A stretch of 9,567 bases of DNA from Caldisericota bacterium (GCA_026390245.1 JAPLGI010000203.1:1-9567); one strand, 5' to 3'; counted from the stretch's first letter, positions 1 through 6,434 are shown. Translations and numbers: made by a program. The notes: a model not told the origin generated them from the letters alone.

Positions 1-1
1 C

Positions 2-889
2 ATATCACCCGGAGGTGCCCGGTACCTCACCAGGATGGCCCACGACAGCAAGACGTTTACCGCTGCGCTCATCGACATGGCTGTGAAGCGATACATCAGC
101 ATTCACCAGGAACGCCACAAATACTGGATAGAGCGGGACACAGCTCCTGACTCCGTCCTGTCCGACGACGAGTTGGCTCTCGCCGGAGTCCTCATCGGCA
201 CGAGTTCCCGCGTGGACTTCCAGCAGGAACACGCAGAAGAGATTCAGCGCGCCATCCTCGCCAGCAAGAGACCCCTGGAGACCGATTACCAGCCAAGATT
301 CTTCGTCAGCAACACGGGATACCTCCTGACGGGAATCCTGTTGTCCATCGGAGTGGCAGCACTCACGTTCTTCCTGTCCACCCGGGGGAACACACTGCAA
401 TTCGTGGCCCTGATTGTCGTTGGCGTCGCGCTCGCCGCCATGGCAGTCGTCTTCGGCTCCACGCTCAAATCGTACACACAGCAGGGCAGGAAGCTTGTGG
501 ACGAAGTGGCTGGGTTCAGGATGTACCTCTCGGTCACCGAGAAGGACCGGATGAACCTGCTCAACCCACCCGAGCGGACGCCCGAGATGTTCGAGAAGTT
601 CCTTCCGTTCGCCCTGGCACTCGATGTCGAACAGCGCTGGTCCGAGCAGTTTGCCAGCGTGTTCGCCCGCATGGCTGCGGAGGGACGCCCGTACGCCCCT
701 GTCTGGTACCATGGAATGTACTGGAATCCCGTCAACCCGGCAGCGTTTGCCAGCAATGTCGGAAATGGGTTCAGCAATGCCATCAGCGCCTCGGCAGTGG
801 CACCCGGCAGCAAATCCGGGTTCGGTGGCGGTGGAGGTGGCGGTTTCAGCGGTGGTGGCGGTGGCGGTGGAGGTGGCGGCGGCTGGTAG
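2..889 (+). CDS. DUF2207-type membrane protein, C-terminal part (5' end outside window)
   Basis: The reading frame is open from the first bases, and the residues before the first in-frame ATG (position 35) read ISPGGARYLTR. With the following FTAALIDMAVKRYISI this matches the DUF2207 family pattern of a PxxARYL stretch followed by a winged-helix-like segment, so the ATG at 35 is internal and the gene starts upstream. Of the 295 visible residues, 107-125 and 132-152 are two closely spaced membrane helices. A soluble region follows (EVAGFRMYLSVTEKDRM, then FEKFLPFALALDVEQRWSEQF), a typical DUF2207 layout. The protein ends in a glycine-rich tail closing with Trp, also common in this family. Full-length members usually have an N-terminal signal peptide and an extracytoplasmic domain, which would lie off the window. 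The biochemical role of the family is unknown. The gene converges on the Rieske gene and shares a hairpin terminator with it. The family call is from recognition, not a search. Confidence 0.85.
   Translation: MSPGGARYLTRMAHDSKTFTAALIDMAVKRYISIHQERHKYWIERDTAPDSVLSDDELALAGVLIGTSSRVDFQQEHAEEIQRAILASKRPLETDYQPRFFVSNTGYLLTGILLSIGVAALTFFLSTRGNTLQFVALIVVGVALAAMAVVFGSTLKSYTQQGRKLVDEVAGFRMYLSVTEKDRMNLLNPPERTPEMFEKFLPFALALDVEQRWSEQFASVFARMAAEGRPYAPVWYHGMYWNPVNPAAFASNVGNGFSNAISASAVAPGSKSGFGGGGGGGFSGGGGGGGGGGGW
824..883 (+). repeat. GGN-codon repeat encoding the glycine-rich tail
   Basis: This is a run of GGT/GGC/GGA codons, broken once by Phe-Ser, that encodes the Gly-rich C-terminus of the DUF2207-type protein. 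The codons alternate between GGT, GGC and GGA, so it is a low-complexity coding stretch rather than an exact tandem array. Such tails are usual in this family. The tract could vary in length by slippage, but one sequence cannot show this. Confidence 0.6.
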
Positions 890-913
890 AGCACTGCCTT
901 CTGCAAATGCGCC

Positions 914-954
914 ATAAGGGCGGCCCCGGGGTATCCTCCCGGGGCCGCCCTTAT
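914..954. terminator. Bidirectional hairpin terminator between convergent genes
   Basis: A perfect 17-bp inverted repeat (914-930 pairs with 938-954) surrounds a 7-base loop. The core is GGGCGGCCCCGGG, very G+C rich, with ATAA/TTAT at the base of the stem. It lies 24 bases after the DUF2207-type stop and 8 bases after the Rieske stop on the other strand, so it can serve both genes. The U-tract is short in either direction (TTATTCC on the + strand), so termination may rely on stem stability or be helped by other factors. Confidence 0.8.
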
Positions 955-962
955 TCCTGCGT

Positions 963-1949
963 TCAGACCCTCGGGACCTCGGCCTCTTTCTGCAGCTGTT
1001 CGCGGCGCCTGCGATAGAGGACGATCGGCAAGTCTCCCTGAATGAGCTTCTCGCCTCCATTCAGACTGCTCACGAACGGCCGCTGGGTCTGTACGACGCG
1101 CCGGTCCTGGTGCGCGATGGTGATGTCCGACAACCCGGTCAGCAGGTCGACCAGCTGACGGACGACAGGAAACCGGCCAAAGCTTCTGTAGAAGCGAAGG
1201 TAGAGAATGCTGTGCTCTTCGTCTACGCAGACGAACGCCGCGGTGATGCGGGCGTTCGGGCCCAGGTTGTTCTGCCACAGGTTGGGGAAGACGAAGGTCA
1301 GTTGCGACTCGCGGTCCGGAACTGTCATTTCGTCGGGCCGGCGAGGCGTTTGACCCTGGTCCTTCTCGTTATCCACCCATACGCGCAGGATGTTGCCGTC
1401 CATCTCCGCCACGGGGCCGTTGACGACTGTCCGGTTCCCTGCGCCGATCGTGTTGTAGTGGACGAAGGGCAAGTGGACGACGTCCAGCTGATTCTCGATG
1501 GCACGCGTATAGAATGCGTTCCATGGGTCACGCCAGGTGCTCCAAATCAGCCTCGTGTCGTCCAGTCCGGGGATAAACGGCACATCGGGATATTCCTCGC
1601 GCGGTTCGCCCCACCACAGGTAGATGTAGCCGTGTGCTTCACGCACGACAAACGCGTCACCCTGGAAGGTGGCCGGCACGGGAGCATCCTTGCCGTTCGC
1701 GGGGATGAGCGTGACGCGGCCTCTGCCATCATACTGCAAGCCGTGGAACGGGCACTCCACGCAGTCGCCCTTCAGTTTCCCCGCACTGAGTGCCACCCCA
1801 CGGTGAATGCAGTGATCGCTCATGCAGGAGACCGTGCCCTTCGTATCACGCCACAGGACCAGGTCCCTGCCCATCCGCCGGACAGCGAGAAGCGCTCCCT
1901 GTTTGACCTCGCGAGATTCAAGAATGACATACCACTGGTTTCGTATCAT
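963..1949 (-). CDS. Rieske [2Fe-2S] non-heme iron oxygenase, alpha-subunit type
   Basis: The 328-residue protein has both signatures of ring-hydroxylating or demethylating oxygenase terminal components. The Rieske cluster site is C47-x-H49 ... C66-x2-H69 (CIH and CPFHG, 16 residues between the pairs). The mononuclear iron site is D156-x2-H159-x4-H164 (LDVVHLPFVH). D282, in QDRRVVQTQRP, is my candidate for the carboxylate ligand, by analogy with VanA- and PaO-type enzymes. These enzymes take electrons from a reductase and use O2 to hydroxylate or dealkylate a substrate in the cytoplasm. The start is supported by GGGAGG 9 bases upstream. The gene follows the MFS gene on the same strand after 132 bases up to its start codon region, so they may share a transcript. 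No ferredoxin or reductase gene is in the window, so the electron donor must be encoded elsewhere. The substrate cannot be told from sequence. Confidence 0.92.
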   Translation of the reverse strand: MIRNQWYVILESREVKQGALLAVRRMGRDLVLWRDTKGTVSCMSDHCIHRGVALSAGKLKGDCVECPFHGLQYDGRGRVTLIPANGKDAPVPATFQGDAFVVREAHGYIYLWWGEPREEYPDVPFIPGLDDTRLIWSTWRDPWNAFYTRAIENQLDVVHLPFVHYNTIGAGNRTVVNGPVAEMDGNILRVWVDNEKDQGQTPRRPDEMTVPDRESQLTFVFPNLWQNNLGPNARITAAFVCVDEEHSILYLRFYRSFGRFPVVRQLVDLLTGLSDITIAHQDRRVVQTQRPFVSSLNGGEKLIQGDLPIVLYRRRREQLQKEAEVPRV

Positions 1950-1994
1950 CGTCTTTCCTCCCTTTCATTGTGATCCATTCTATTCGCCTCAGAC

Positions 1995-2006
1995 CATGGC
2001 GCCATG
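1995..2006. promoter_or_regulatory. Perfect 12-bp palindrome upstream of the Rieske gene
   Basis: CATGGCGCCATG is a perfect palindrome 46 bases before the Rieske start codon, within the 121-base gap after the MFS gene. On the - strand a weak -10-like TAGAAT lies just downstream (1982-1977), with no convincing -35. It could be an operator for a dimeric regulator or a chance palindrome. The 1950-2070 gap holds nothing else I can support, apart from 6-bp arms CCCTCG/CGAGGG at 2014-2019 and 2049-2054. Confidence 0.25.
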
Positions 2007-2070
2007 ATTCAACCCCTCGTAACAGGGACAGGGCTGGATTCCCACCTGCGAGGGAATGACCGAAGGCAAG

Positions 2071-3438
2071 CTACGCCGTCGGCGCATCATGATCCGGGAT
2101 GAGCTTCTCAACGTTGCGAATGCTGGGAACCAGATAGCCTCCAGCCCCCACAAGAGCTCCGGCCAGGCCGGCCAACACGAACATCAGCGAGATTCCTGCC
2201 CCCGCACCGGACCCCGTGACCCATCCCAACAGCGGCACGAGACCACCGCCTGGCATCATCGCGGGTCCGAACACCTTGTCTGCCAGCGGTCCCGAGGCAA
2301 GCATCGCTATGGGCGCCGACACCTGCGCGATCATCCTGCGCACAGAGAACACTCGGCCCTGCAGGGCAGGAGGAACCTTGGACTGCCAGATGGCCTGATT
2401 GCTGCCATTCAGAATCGTCATGACCGCCATCATCAGGAAGGAACCAGCCATCCACACCGGCAGTGAACGCCCGAGGCCGATGACCAGGACGCCAAGCAGC
2501 GAGGTCAGCACCATGCCCATCAGTACACCGTTCACCTTGCGTCTTGGTCCTCCCCATGCCGTCAGCAGCGCTCCGCCAACCACACCGCCGATCGCAGCCG
2601 CGGACTGCGTCGACCCCAGTGCCGTCGCGTTGTTGCCCGTTCGTGCAAGGACCAGGGCAGGAAAGATCGTCAAGCACAGGCTGGCGATGAGGTTCGCCGC
2701 GAAGAACACCATCTGCAGGTCGAACAGCGGCCGATGCTGCCAGACGTAGCGGAAGCCGAACATCGACTGTCGGAACAGGCTCTCAGGATGTTCGGACTCC
2801 ACCTGGGGCGGATTCGGGATCGTCACGATGACCAGCGCTCCCAGTGCGATGACGAAGGTGGCGAGGTCGATGGCGAAAATGACCCACAGCCGTTCGAAGC
2901 CGAGGATCCCCACGAGCGCACCTGCCAGGATGGGCGCTGCGATCCCCGACCCGCTCTCCGCCATCGAGATCATGCCGCTTGCCCTCTGATACTGCGTCTT
3001 TGGGACCATCATGCTGATCGCTGCGCTGTACGCCGGCCACTGGAACGTCTGGAACGCAGCCGACAGGGCTCCTGTCACGTAGAGATGCCATAGCTGCAGA
3101 TGACCCGTCAGGAACAGTAGAAGGATCGTCAGCGTCGCCAGCGCGGAGGCAAGGTCGGATAGCGCCATGGTCCATTTCCGGTTCCAGCGGTCGACGAGCA
3201 CGCCCGCGATCGGACTCATGACAATCATCGGAGCGAAGTTGAAGAACGCGACCATCGACAGCGCAGTCGCGAGTCCGGTGGTGCGATATGCCCACAGGGT
3301 GAGCGCAAACCCTGTCATCGCCGTTCCGACCAGGGAAACGACCTGTCCAAACCAGACGATGGTGAATGCCGCCATCCCCCTTGGCCTGTGCGAGGAAACG
3401 CCGGCCGTCCCTACGTCAGTTCCAGGTGCGTCTTCCAT
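2071..3438 (-). CDS. MFS transporter, efflux type (MefA/EntS-like group)
   Basis: This is a 455-residue, strongly hydrophobic protein with about 12 predicted membrane helices, the usual length for major facilitator transporters. The loop between helices 2 and 3 holds motif A (GVLVDRWNRKW, residues 79-89 from this start). The C-terminal half has GRVFSVRRMIAQVSAPIAMLASGPLAD in two adjoining pieces (GRVFSVRRM, then SAPIAMLASGPLAD), as in drug/proton antiporters of the MefA/EntS group, and the tail SIRNVEKLIPDHD is typical. Such proteins use the proton gradient to expel small molecules across the cytoplasmic membrane. I chose the ATG at 3438 because GGAGG lies 5 bases before it. The in-frame ATG at 3450, four codons earlier, has only AAGGA touching the start codon. 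The gene precedes the Rieske oxygenase on the same strand and is divergent from the Cys-rich gene. The substrate is unknown. Confidence 0.92.
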   Translation of the reverse strand: MEDAPGTDVGTAGVSSHRPRGMAAFTIVWFGQVVSLVGTAMTGFALTLWAYRTTGLATALSMVAFFNFAPMIVMSPIAGVLVDRWNRKWTMALSDLASALATLTILLLFLTGHLQLWHLYVTGALSAAFQTFQWPAYSAAISMMVPKTQYQRASGMISMAESGSGIAAPILAGALVGILGFERLWVIFAIDLATFVIALGALVIVTIPNPPQVESEHPESLFRQSMFGFRYVWQHRPLFDLQMVFFAANLIASLCLTIFPALVLARTGNNATALGSTQSAAAIGGVVGGALLTAWGGPRRKVNGVLMGMVLTSLLGVLVIGLGRSLPVWMAGSFLMMAVMTILNGSNQAIWQSKVPPALQGRVFSVRRMIAQVSAPIAMLASGPLADKVFGPAMMPGGGLVPLLGWVTGSGAGAGISLMFVLAGLAGALVGAGGYLVPSIRNVEKLIPDHDAPTA

Positions 3439-3493
3439 GGGTGCCTCCATTCCTTTGCAGGCATTTCCCCGTAACTACACGGGACACAATCCG

Positions 3494-3521
3494 ATTATAG
3501 TAATGCCGGAACACGAGACAA
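3494..3521 (-). promoter_or_regulatory. Sigma-70-type promoter for the MFS-Rieske cluster
   Basis: On the - strand a perfect -10 TATAAT (3499-3494) follows a 16-base spacer after TTGTCT (3521-3516, four of six bases of TTGACA). Transcription should start near 3487, giving a leader of about 48 bases before the MFS start. A 5-bp hairpin (CCCGT/ACGGG, 3468-3472 and 3479-3483) would lie near the 5' end of that leader. The + strand of the same A+T-rich patch carries TATAGT (3496-3501), a possible -10 for the divergent Cys-rich gene, but I see no -35 for it. Confidence 0.6.
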
Positions 3522-3553
3522 CGTTACAGGCAGTGCCAGGAGGTATGACAACC

Positions 3554-4543
3554 ATGCAGGAGACTCTGTACAGAGAGTACTGTCAGCAGCGTCAGTTTGA
3601 CGCGGAGACCACTGAGGCGTCAGTCGCCGCCGTACGACACTTCGAGGACTACGCAACTGTGGTCGGCGCGACACTGGAAACCGTAACGGCCGACCACCTT
3701 TCAGACTACCTGCAGCAACTCACGCGAACGGGAATGATTGCGGAGGACAGACTGCTGGCGCTGGCAAGGTACTGCTACGTCACGCGCCGCAACGACCTCT
3801 TCGTCCAGCTTGTTCACGTCGCGGAAGCGCCAGGTATCCTCCCCGTCCTGCGCGCACGGGCTGGCCAGATCATCGGCGAGAAGGCCGCGGATGAAGTCTT
3901 CGGCAGTGTCGTTCTGCCCCCGGAGGGGTCACCCATCAATGCCTACCCGCCCGTCCTCGACAAGATCGTGGAGAGGATGCAGGACGCTCTTCCGGCTGAC
4001 GTGTGCAAGCAGGTGCTAGCCGGCAACATGCACCAGATACCGGAAAGCTCCTTCGCAGAACTTAGAGAGCGGTTTCAGAGGTCACCCGACATTGACGCAT
4101 TCCTTGCGGACCGTCATGCGGGCCTCGTCCAGGAACTCGAGGACCACATGAACCAGGGAAAAGTGTGGTATGAGCAGGTGATCACCCCCGAGGTACTGGA
4201 ATATGTCCGGGGCAATCCCGAGATCCAGGGCGGTGTTCGCCATGGCAACGTCATCCATGTCACCAAGATCCCGTTTGACCCTCAGGCGTACCTCGACGAG
4301 AAGGACCCGACGAGAAAGCGGTATGACGCCTGTCACTGCCCGCTGGCACGCACGTCGATCCTTTCTGGCAAAACAGCCGTCTCACCGCTGTTCTGCTACT
4401 GCAGCGCGGGCTTTGAGAAGCTTCCCTTCGACGTCATCTTCGGCGAACCGGTCAAAGTCGAGGTCCTGGAGAGCGCCCTTGGAGACAGCGACCGTTGTCG
4501 CTTCGCCATCACCATCCCGGAGAGGTTCCGCAAGAATCCATAA
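3554..4543 (+). CDS. Cys-rich protein with SAM-like N-terminal domain (possibly DUF6144)
   Basis: This 329-residue soluble protein has no recognised catalytic function. Residues 15-90 (AVRHFEDYATVVGATLETV, then LSDYLQQL and RLLALARYCYVTRRNDLF) resemble the helical SAM-like core-binding domain of tyrosine recombinases, but no recombinase catalytic domain follows. The C-terminal part carries a paired-Cys module, C260-H-C262 and C281-Y-C283 (YDACHCPLAR, then FCYCSAGFEKLPFD), then C315 in RCRFAITIP. This suggests a metal or Fe-S site, or a fold like that of V4R/ATC-hydrolase proteins; I recall similar proteins as DUF6144, without certainty. Starts: AGGAGG at 3538-3543 is 10 bases before the ATG at 3554 but only 1 base before the ATG at 3545, so 3554 is preferred. 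The frame is open back to 3167, but that part is antisense to the MFS gene. It stands alone between divergent and convergent neighbours. Confidence 0.8.
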   Translation: MQETLYREYCQQRQFDAETTEASVAAVRHFEDYATVVGATLETVTADHLSDYLQQLTRTGMIAEDRLLALARYCYVTRRNDLFVQLVHVAEAPGILPVLRARAGQIIGEKAADEVFGSVVLPPEGSPINAYPPVLDKIVERMQDALPADVCKQVLAGNMHQIPESSFAELRERFQRSPDIDAFLADRHAGLVQELEDHMNQGKVWYEQVITPEVLEYVRGNPEIQGGVRHGNVIHVTKIPFDPQAYLDEKDPTRKRYDACHCPLARTSILSGKTAVSPLFCYCSAGFEKLPFDVIFGEPVKVEVLESALGDSDRCRFAITIPERFRKNP

Positions 4544-4618
4544 TCCAGTTGCAGCGCAGGTGCCTGAACCCGTACAGCAACGCAATACTGGACTCCCGTC
4601 GTCGCGAGAATGGCGGAG

Positions 4619-4657
4619 GGTGTAACACTCTCGGAACCGTCCCGAGAATGTTACACC
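4619..4657. terminator. Hairpin between convergent Cys-rich and 2TM genes
   Basis: The arms GGTGTAACACTCTCGG (4619-4634) and CCGAGAATGTTACACC (4642-4657) pair over 16 positions around a 7-base loop with one imperfection. In RNA from the - strand that position is a G-U pair, while in + strand RNA it is a C-A mismatch. This suggests the structure serves mainly the 2TM gene, whose stop is 17 bases away, and the Cys-rich gene second. There is no clear U-tract on either side. The rest of the 130-base gap (4544-4673) shows nothing I can name. Confidence 0.6.
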
Positions 4658-4673
4658 TGCGCGACACCCCAGA

Positions 4674-4970
4674 TCAAGCCTTGGAGTCCGTGTTCCGGCG
4701 GTCGAGCTCCTTCTGGATTTGACGCTGTTCCCAGTCCTTGCCCAGGAACCGTCCAATGCCAAAGACCGAAATGGCATGGACCGCAAGAACAATACCCCAT
4801 CCGATGAGCGGCCAGATGAACCAGATGATGCCGTCGTTCTTCTTGAGCGTGGCAAGGTTCAGAACGGCAAGGGCGACATTGGCCAGCAGATACATTACCA
4901 CGTGGGCGTAGAACCCCTTGACCTCCTGGACCCGGTCCCTCGCCTTCTGGTACTCCTCGAGCTCGGTCAT
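4674..4970 (-). CDS. Small two-helix membrane protein (2TM domain)
   Basis: This 98-residue protein fits the 2TM domain family (PF13239) by pattern. An N-terminal charged helix (EEYQKARDRVQEVKGFYAH) leads into TM1 at about 21-40. A short loop with KKND follows, then TM2 at about 49-71 containing WFIWPLIGWGIVLAVHAISVF, and a charged, cytoplasm-like tail (KDWEQRQIQKELDRR). In other bacteria this domain is found alone or at the N-terminus of LytTR or histidine kinase proteins; its function is unknown. The start at 4970 is chosen because AGGAGG lies 7 bases upstream; the longer frame to 4991 lacks such a site. The start codon overlaps the stop of a possible upstream small ORF by 4 bases, which would couple their translation. 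The gene lies downstream of the glycerate kinase on the same strand. Confidence 0.85.
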   Translation of the reverse strand: MTELEEYQKARDRVQEVKGFYAHVVMYLLANVALAVLNLATLKKNDGIIWFIWPLIGWGIVLAVHAISVFGIGRFLGKDWEQRQIQKELDRRNTDSKA

Positions 4971-5080
4971 GCAAGCGCCTCCTGCGAGCATCCGGGCGTC
5001 ATGTCCCCGGGATCACGATTGAGCGCTGTCCGATGGTCCTGCAATTCACAAGGTGGAAGCGCATCGCCGACGGTCCTCAT
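4967..5080 (-). CDS. Possible 37-codon small ORF coupled to the 2TM gene
   Basis: A reading frame of 37 codons starts with ATG at 5080, preceded by AGGAGG at 5091-5086 with a 5-base spacer, a near-ideal ribosome site. It ends in TGA at 4969-4967, overlapping the ATG of the 2TM gene as ATGA. The peptide (beginning MRTVGDALPP) is hydrophilic with Cys at positions 11 and 31 and has no membrane segment or family that I recognise. It could be a genuine small protein, or a leader ORF whose translation opens the 2TM ribosome site, which lies inside its coding sequence. A -10-like TATACT (5113-5108) lies just upstream on the same strand but lacks a good -35. It fills most of the 161-base gap between the 2TM gene and the glycerate kinase. 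Confidence 0.45.
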   Translation of the reverse strand: MRTVGDALPPCELQDHRTALNRDPGDMTPGCSQEALA

Positions 5081-5107
5081 CTGTACCTCCTGGTCGAGAG
5101 TGTCCTC

Positions 5108-5113
5108 AGTATA
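5108..5113 (-). promoter_or_regulatory. Weak -10 element ahead of the small ORF and 2TM gene
   Basis: On the - strand TATACT matches five of six bases of the TATAAT consensus. It would start transcription about 10 bases before the AGGAGG of the small ORF. I see no -35 at a proper distance, so the 2TM gene may instead be read through from the glycerate kinase, since no strong terminator separates them. Confidence 0.25.
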
Positions 5114-5131
5114 TCGCACAATCGTCCTGTA

Positions 5132-6247
5132 TCACGCTGTCAGAGACAGGAGATGCGCCAGCTCGGCGGCCGCCTGGCCCAGCAGGGCCCGCCCGTTTTC
5201 CATGGCCTCATGTTCGCTCATGGGACGGTCGAGGATCGTCACGAAGATGTCGATTCCCGCCTCGCGTACTTGTGTCCGATCGCGCACAGCCCCGGCAATG
5301 GCCACGGTCAACCCCTCCGGCGAGACTCTGTGAAAACGCCGCGCCACGCGGATTGGCGCCTTGCCATAGACTGTCTGGGCATCGATGCTCCCCTCGCCAG
5401 TCACGAGTACGTCACACCGGGCGGCCCGGGCGTCAAAGTCCTCCAGGTCCATGAAGAGTTCGGCACCCGGTTCCAGACGACCCCCCAGCCATGCGACTGC
5501 CGCGCCGCCGACCCCGCCGGCAGCGCCTGCTCCAGGCATGTCGTGTATCCGTACGCCCGTCGTCTGGAACGTTATGTCGGCCAGCCGCTCCAGTCCCTTC
5601 TCCAGCACGGTCACCATGTCGGGCGTGGCACCCTTCTGCGGGCCAAACACCGCGGCCGCTCCGGTCGGACCGAGCAGAGGATTGACCACGTCGCTGGCGA
5701 CGACGAATTTCGTCTGCTTCATGGGCGAGCTTGCCACGACACGAGCCAGTCGGGACAGCCCCTCTCCTCCCCGCCATGCCGCATTTCCAGCTTCGTCCGT
5801 GATGCTGAAACCCAATGCGGCCAGCATGCCCAGCCCACCATCGACCGTTGCGGATCCCCCGATGCCCAGGATGATGCGTTCCGCGCCGTGTTCGAGTGCG
5901 TGTTTGATCAGCAGGCCTGTCCCCCAGGTAGACGTGACCATGGGATTTCGTTCCTCGGCGGAAATCAGCGCCCAGCCGGACGCCTTTGCCATCTCGATGA
6001 CCGCCGTCTGGCCAAGCCACGCCACCGGCGCCTCGATCGGGCGCATCAGGGGGTCGAACGTGCTTACGAACTCGACACGGCCTCCCAGGGCTGCCGCAAC
6101 GTCGGTGGTACCGTCGCCGCCATCAGCCAGGTAAACCTTCTCGACCTGGAAGCCGGCATTCTCGAAGGCAAGAGCCACGGTATCAGTGGCAGCCTTCGTG
6201 GAAACGCTCCCCTTGAACGCATTCATGCTAACAAGCACCTTCGCCAT
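5132..6247 (-). CDS. Glycerate 2-kinase, class II (GarK/GlxK family)
   Basis: This 371-residue protein phosphorylates D-glycerate with ATP, normally to 2-phosphoglycerate, joining glycerate or glyoxylate breakdown to glycolysis in the cytoplasm. Family motifs run in order: NAFKGS (9-14, usually DSFKGS), ADGGDGT (41-47), GIGGSATVDGG (128-138), GAAAVFGPQKG (196-206), PGAGAAGGVGGA (238-249) and TGEGSIDAQT...GKAP (283-298). Length is usual for the family (about 370-380). The start at 6247 is supported by AAGGGGG 5 bases upstream and because MAKVLVSMNAFKGS aligns with family N-termini. The frame runs on upstream to a GTG at 6343 without a ribosome site. The Asp-to-Asn change in the first motif is worth noting but does not by itself suggest loss of activity. 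No glyoxylate or tartronate semialdehyde genes are adjacent, so its pathway here is inferred. Confidence 0.93.
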   Translation of the reverse strand: MAKVLVSMNAFKGSVSTKAATDTVALAFENAGFQVEKVYLADGGDGTTDVAAALGGRVEFVSTFDPLMRPIEAPVAWLGQTAVIEMAKASGWALISAEERNPMVTSTWGTGLLIKHALEHGAERIILGIGGSATVDGGLGMLAALGFSITDEAGNAAWRGGEGLSRLARVVASSPMKQTKFVVASDVVNPLLGPTGAAAVFGPQKGATPDMVTVLEKGLERLADITFQTTGVRIHDMPGAGAAGGVGGAAVAWLGGRLEPGAELFMDLEDFDARAARCDVLVTGEGSIDAQTVYGKAPIRVARRFHRVSPEGLTVAIAGAVRDRTQVREAGIDIFVTILDRPMSEHEAMENGRALLGQAAAELAHLLSLTA

Positions 6248-6259
6248 GGTAACCCCCTT

Positions 6260-6276
6260 CGTGCCTGCACGGCACG
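6260..6276 (-). promoter_or_regulatory. Hairpin abutting the glycerate kinase ribosome site
   Basis: CGTGCC (6260-6265) and GGCACG (6271-6276) form a 6-bp stem with a 5-base loop. In the - strand transcript this stem ends directly at the AAGGGGG ribosome site (6259-6253). It could tune translation, act as an mRNA stabiliser or be chance. A candidate -10 TACAAT at 6372-6367 on the same strand would give a leader of about 110 bases that includes the hairpin. Confidence 0.3.
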
Positions 6277-6406
6277 CGGCAAGCGACAAGGCAAGAACAC
6301 CTGCGAACACAGCCAATCCTGCGACCATCGACCCGAAGGCCACGGTACACTATGCAGGACACGTCTATTGTAGCAGCAGCCCGGCCGGATGCCAGCCCAA
6401 CGGGGC

Positions 6407-6434
6407 TTGACAGCGACACACACCTGACGACAAT
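6407..6434 (+). promoter_or_regulatory. Promoter of the ABC exporter-TetR operon
   Basis: TTGACA (6407-6412) is a perfect -35. After a 16-base spacer, GACAAT (6429-6434) is a four-of-six -10. Transcription would start near 6441, inside the inverted repeat at 6437-6450, giving a leader of about 45 bases before the ATPase start. The weak -10 and short spacer suit a promoter that is regulated rather than constitutive. Confidence 0.5.

Noticed and set aside
286..1278. Long - strand frame with polyproline
   Set aside because: It is the antisense of the glycine-codon tail and of part of the Rieske gene; Gly codons GGN read as Pro in reverse. It has no ribosome site or family match.
3167..3553. N-terminal extension of the Cys-rich ORF
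   Set aside because: It overlaps the MFS gene and both promoter elements on the opposite strand, and the strong ribosome site is at 3538-3543.
3554..3823. Phage integrase
   Set aside because: Only the SAM-like N-terminal likeness is present. There is no catalytic R-H-R-Y domain, attachment site or mobile-element context.
4590..4689. Inverted repeat GGACTCC/GGAGTCC around the 4619-4657 hairpin
   Set aside because: Seven-base arms about 86 bases apart, one of them inside the 2TM coding sequence; consistent with chance.
5137..5149. CTGTC/GACAG hairpin at the end of the glycerate kinase gene
   Set aside because: A 5-bp stem with a 3-base loop inside coding sequence and no U-tract; too weak to call a terminator.
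5033..6373. 446-codon + strand frame
   Set aside because: It is antisense to the glycerate kinase, whose motifs are all present. The composition (His/Arg/Cys rich) is that of a shadow frame.
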